From: Hydractinia symbiolongicarpus
Lineage: Eukaryota; Cnidaria; Hydrozoa; Anthoathecata; Hydractiniidae
Length of the DNA: 60,000 bases
Direction: 5' to 3'
Assembly (NCBI RefSeq): GCF_029227915.1
Contig: NC_079876.1
Location: forward strand, 24,952,328-25,012,327
Positions 57,670-60,000 of this stretch are shown one piece after another. Every line of letters begins with the position of its first letter. Position 1 is the first letter of the stretch. Under the pieces are notes generated by a model. It was not told the DNA's origin, searched no databases, and saw only the letters and a program-made list of their open reading frames with translations. The position numbers and the translations under genes are program-made.

Positions 57670-58162
57670 TGTTTCTAATAAACAACTTATTTTGCACATT
57701 TATTTCTGTATCTGTGTTTTTTGACCCTATGTATTATCAAATTAAATCGGGCAGGAAATGAAAAAAGGTGAAAATAAATAGAATCACTCCCGACAAACAA
57801 CCCACAAAATTCAGAGTAATCCTGCTGCTTATTTATAAAGAAAATGTTACGCACGCAGACCCAATCAAATCACTAAGACAAACAAAACCGGCCAATAAAA
57901 TTTCATAAAAATGTAAACATTAGAATTGAAGCCGTATTTGTTTTTTTTTTTGTTGCAAAATTTTGTAAATAAAAACTTGAAAGCTTTTAATAAAAAACTT
58001 ATCCTGGAAATAAGTGCTAGGAAGCCCTGGAATTTAGTTTGTTAAAGTAAGGCCAAGGATCTTGTCCAAAGGGAAAACAACAACAACAAATGAATTACTT
58101 TAGCTACAACAGCATGTATTAAAAGTATAAAAAAGAATAAATAACTTGTACAATCATGCTTG
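57670..58162. other. No gene recognised
   Basis: AT-rich sequence between the YqaJ-type and THAP-type genes. No TIR of the surrounding element was found. Confidence 0.45.
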
Positions 58163-58647
58163 TTAACGTATAAGTCTGGGCTTAAGATTACATAGAGCAG
58201 CACATGCCTTGACAATGTCATCATCATCAACTGCTTCGTCAACTTCTTCAATTAACAATTTTTTTTTCTTACAGTTAGGTACAACACCTGAACGAAATAA
58301 TTCTCTTCTTGGTCGTTTTTGTAAGAGTTCGTAACCCATGTTCAAAGTTAGATCTGGATTGGCGGCAGTGGGCACCCCATCAGCAAAATGAAACGAACAC
58401 ACTCTGTCACTTCCAGCAGGAGTCCATTTTGATTTATTATGTCCTTCTCGCTTGATAAGTTTATCCAATTCTGCCTTTGCTCGTTGTTGTTCCTAATGCT
58501 CGGAAAACAATATAAATAAAATGGTCGTTCGCATCCACATAATTCCTTGATAACAATGTTGTGTATATCACACAATTCTTTCTTCCACTTTCGAATTTTA
58601 TACTGGCTATTCGTACAACCATTAACAGCACAATTTACGCTGGGCAT
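58163..58647 (-). pseudogene. THAP-type zinc-finger protein, one frameshift
   Basis: Starts MPSVNCAVNGCTNSQYKIR at 58647, continues HNIVIKELCGCERPFYLYCF and QRQNWIN, shifts one base near 58455, then LIKREGHNKSKWTPAGSDRV, CSFHFADGVPTAANPD, a basic stretch with KKKK, an acidic EEVDEAVDDDD and the end at 58163. CxxxxC...W...CSxHF is the THAP C2CH pattern, with an unusually long insert between the Cys pair and the Trp. THAP domains are DNA-binding parts of transposases or host regulators (known). It may be the DNA-binding partner of the KDZ/YqaJ genes next door. Confidence 0.7.
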
Positions 58648-59159
58648 TTTGTTTTAAAAATAACAGTTTGTTTATGGCTATATTTATTTTGTATGGATCA
58701 TTTTCTACTTTCTTTTCACTCTGTTTGCTCCTCTCTCAACTAATTTTTCACCCCTTCTTCGCGCCCAGTCTCAAGACCGCGCCGCAATACAAAATGGTAG
58801 CCCAGCATGTCGGATTGGTGTATTATAGAGAAGTGCGGCTCTTAATGGGCAGAGGGCAAGGAGATGGGTCAGCATATAGGGAGATGTTTGTGATGGAAAG
58901 CGGTAGTTTTGATACTGGATAGTCCAAAACTAGTTACTTTTAGTTCTTTGCACATTTTATATTATTCGCATTTGGGCGCATTGCAGGCGCGGATCCAGGG
59001 TTAGTCAGATAAGTCGCGTGACTAAGTGTAAATTTGACGAAAAATGTTAGTCAAATGAATGATGTCGACGATCCAGGTGTTGCAGACGGAGGGCGTTAAA
59101 AAATCAGATTATTTACGGCGGAAAGCCATGGTTCACAGCCCTCTCCATTTCCCTTATGG

Positions 59160-59330
59160 CGATGTTGACGTCAAAGTTGTGACGTCGCTACCATATAGAA
59201 TGAGAGGGTTGCAAATTATAGCTTACAGATTTTGACTGATTCATTTTGACTAATCAGTCACTCAGTCAGTATGGCCCGCAACCCTCCCCATCTCACCTAA
59301 AGGGATGTGACGTCAAAATCGTGACGTAAT
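59160..59330 (+). promoter_or_regulatory. Paired CRE (TGACGTCA) sites upstream of a first exon
   Basis: Two full palindromes TGACGTCA at 59166-59173 and 59308-59315, each followed about 6 bases later by a GTGACGT half site (59180, 59321). The two blocks (59140-59210 and 59270-59340) are diverged copies of each other. They lie 170-340 bases upstream of the exon at 59500 and may form its promoter; the duplicated block may equally be a repeat element. Confidence 0.45.
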
Positions 59331-59499
59331 TTTCACACTCTATGCGTAGCCCAACAATATGTGGCCTGCAGCCAGCGTAGAAAATTTAGGTTCCGTACTG
59401 CGTGGTTACTTATAACCTGTTAGGCTATAGTTTTAACTCCCATCCGTCAGGATTAGTCAAAGACTCAGGCCTTTTGGCTTGGATTCCTTCCATACTATC

Positions 59500-59729
59500 A
59501 TGGCTGCTGCGGACATGTTGACGCGGGTGCGTACTGATTTAAAGTGTGATTATGTTGAATCTGTTCGTAAAATGCAAAAAGAACTTTCAGAAAGTGTTTA
59601 TTCTCGGACATTTTTGTTATCTGGGGATATTTATCCCTTGGTTGGTAAAAGTTTTCATCGGAATTCAGGTGCAGATATATACATTCCATCTGAGGCGAGG
59701 TGTGAAGATAAAGGAATTATTGATTTAAG
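59500..59729 (+). CDS. Probable first coding exon of an unrecognised gene running off the right edge
   Basis: ATG at 59500 opens MAAADMLTRVRTDLKCDYVE, continues VRKMQKELSESVYSR and SGDIYPLVGKSFHRNSGADI, and ends at a G|GTGAGA donor (59729/59730), phase 2. Codon use is even and the frame is open from the ATG, unlike the element relics. No domain was recognised. The next exon is outside the window or in the last 270 bases, where none was seen. Confidence 0.45.
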
Positions 59730-60000
59730 GTGAGAAGTATGTCTTTTACTCTCCAACACAGCTTGCATTTATTTAAAGGTTTTCAGTATATTCGCTACGA
59801 AAAGCTAGTTGAGGGAGAGCTTTTTACAACAGACTATTGAAAACAAATACTTAATTAGCTAGCTATAGTTAGCTAGCTGGCTAATTGTTTTTGTAACATG
59901 AGCTTTGAACAGAATTTTCAGCATTGTGGAGGAGTTCTTTCTCAATTAATATTTGTGTTGTCATTTGTCATTTTAAAAACCAAAAGGCAAATATTTTTAT

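Overview
The window is eukaryotic, AT-rich and intron-bearing, and looks like a cnidarian, most likely a hydrozoan. The reasons are two modular secreted or surface genes (NIDO plus FN3; PAN plus EGF-like plus LamG), a charge-segregated secreted peptide precursor of a style known from Hydra arminins, and a dense mixture of metazoan transposable elements (RLE-type LINE, Penelope, IS3EU-like, KDZ-like, Harbinger-like and TTAA MITEs). The species assignment is inference; no rRNA or tRNA gene was found.

Layout. 0.35-12.45 kb: three host genes on the minus strand, all with clean splice sites and compatible phases: a NIDO-NIDO-FN3-FN3 protein that runs off the left edge, a signal-peptide/acidic/Arg-Ser heptad precursor, and a PAN/EGF-like/LamG secreted protein. 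13.7-14.3 kb: a 5'-truncated copy of the LINE that dominates 23-32.6 kb. About 16-19.5 kb: a decayed transposon relic with a HECT C-lobe (+) facing a DDE integrase (-), interrupted by a TTAA MITE. 20.0-21.5 kb: a Pif1/Helitron-like helicase relic. 23.0-32.6 kb: a nested graveyard of one LINE family, minus strand. Its protein runs reverse transcriptase, CCHC knuckle, restriction-like endonuclease (RLE), then a ubiquitin-specific protease (USP, peptidase C19) domain. At least five copies lie here and two have been interrupted by younger copies. 33.5-38.9 kb: a 5.4 kb DNA transposon with 74-bp perfect TIRs and a 5-bp TSD, carrying a HIRAN-like gene, a large putative transposase and a PHD-finger gene. 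39-42.8 kb: two MITEs and a tyrosine-recombinase relic. 46.3-49.4 kb: a nearly intact Penelope-like element with a 13-bp TSD, foldback pseudo-LTRs and hammerhead-ribozyme cores. 50.6-51.2 kb: a 102-bp minisatellite. 51.6-56.0 kb: a complete 4.4 kb IS3EU-like transposon (22-bp TIRs, 6-bp TSD) with a HECT E3 ligase gene and a DDE integrase gene. 56.0-58.65 kb: KDZ transposase, YqaJ-type exonuclease and THAP genes, all frameshifted. 59.2-59.7 kb: CRE-containing promoter-like DNA and the probable first exon of a plus-strand gene.

The strongest unusual signal is mobile elements carrying ubiquitin-system enzymes: a USP deubiquitinase fused to the C-terminus of an RLE-type LINE in three separately scored copies, and a HECT E3 ligase paired tail-to-tail with an IS3EU-type integrase in two elements of different age. 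Nearly all element genes here are broken by single stops or frameshifts, so what is read is the ancestral coding capacity of the families, not necessarily present function.
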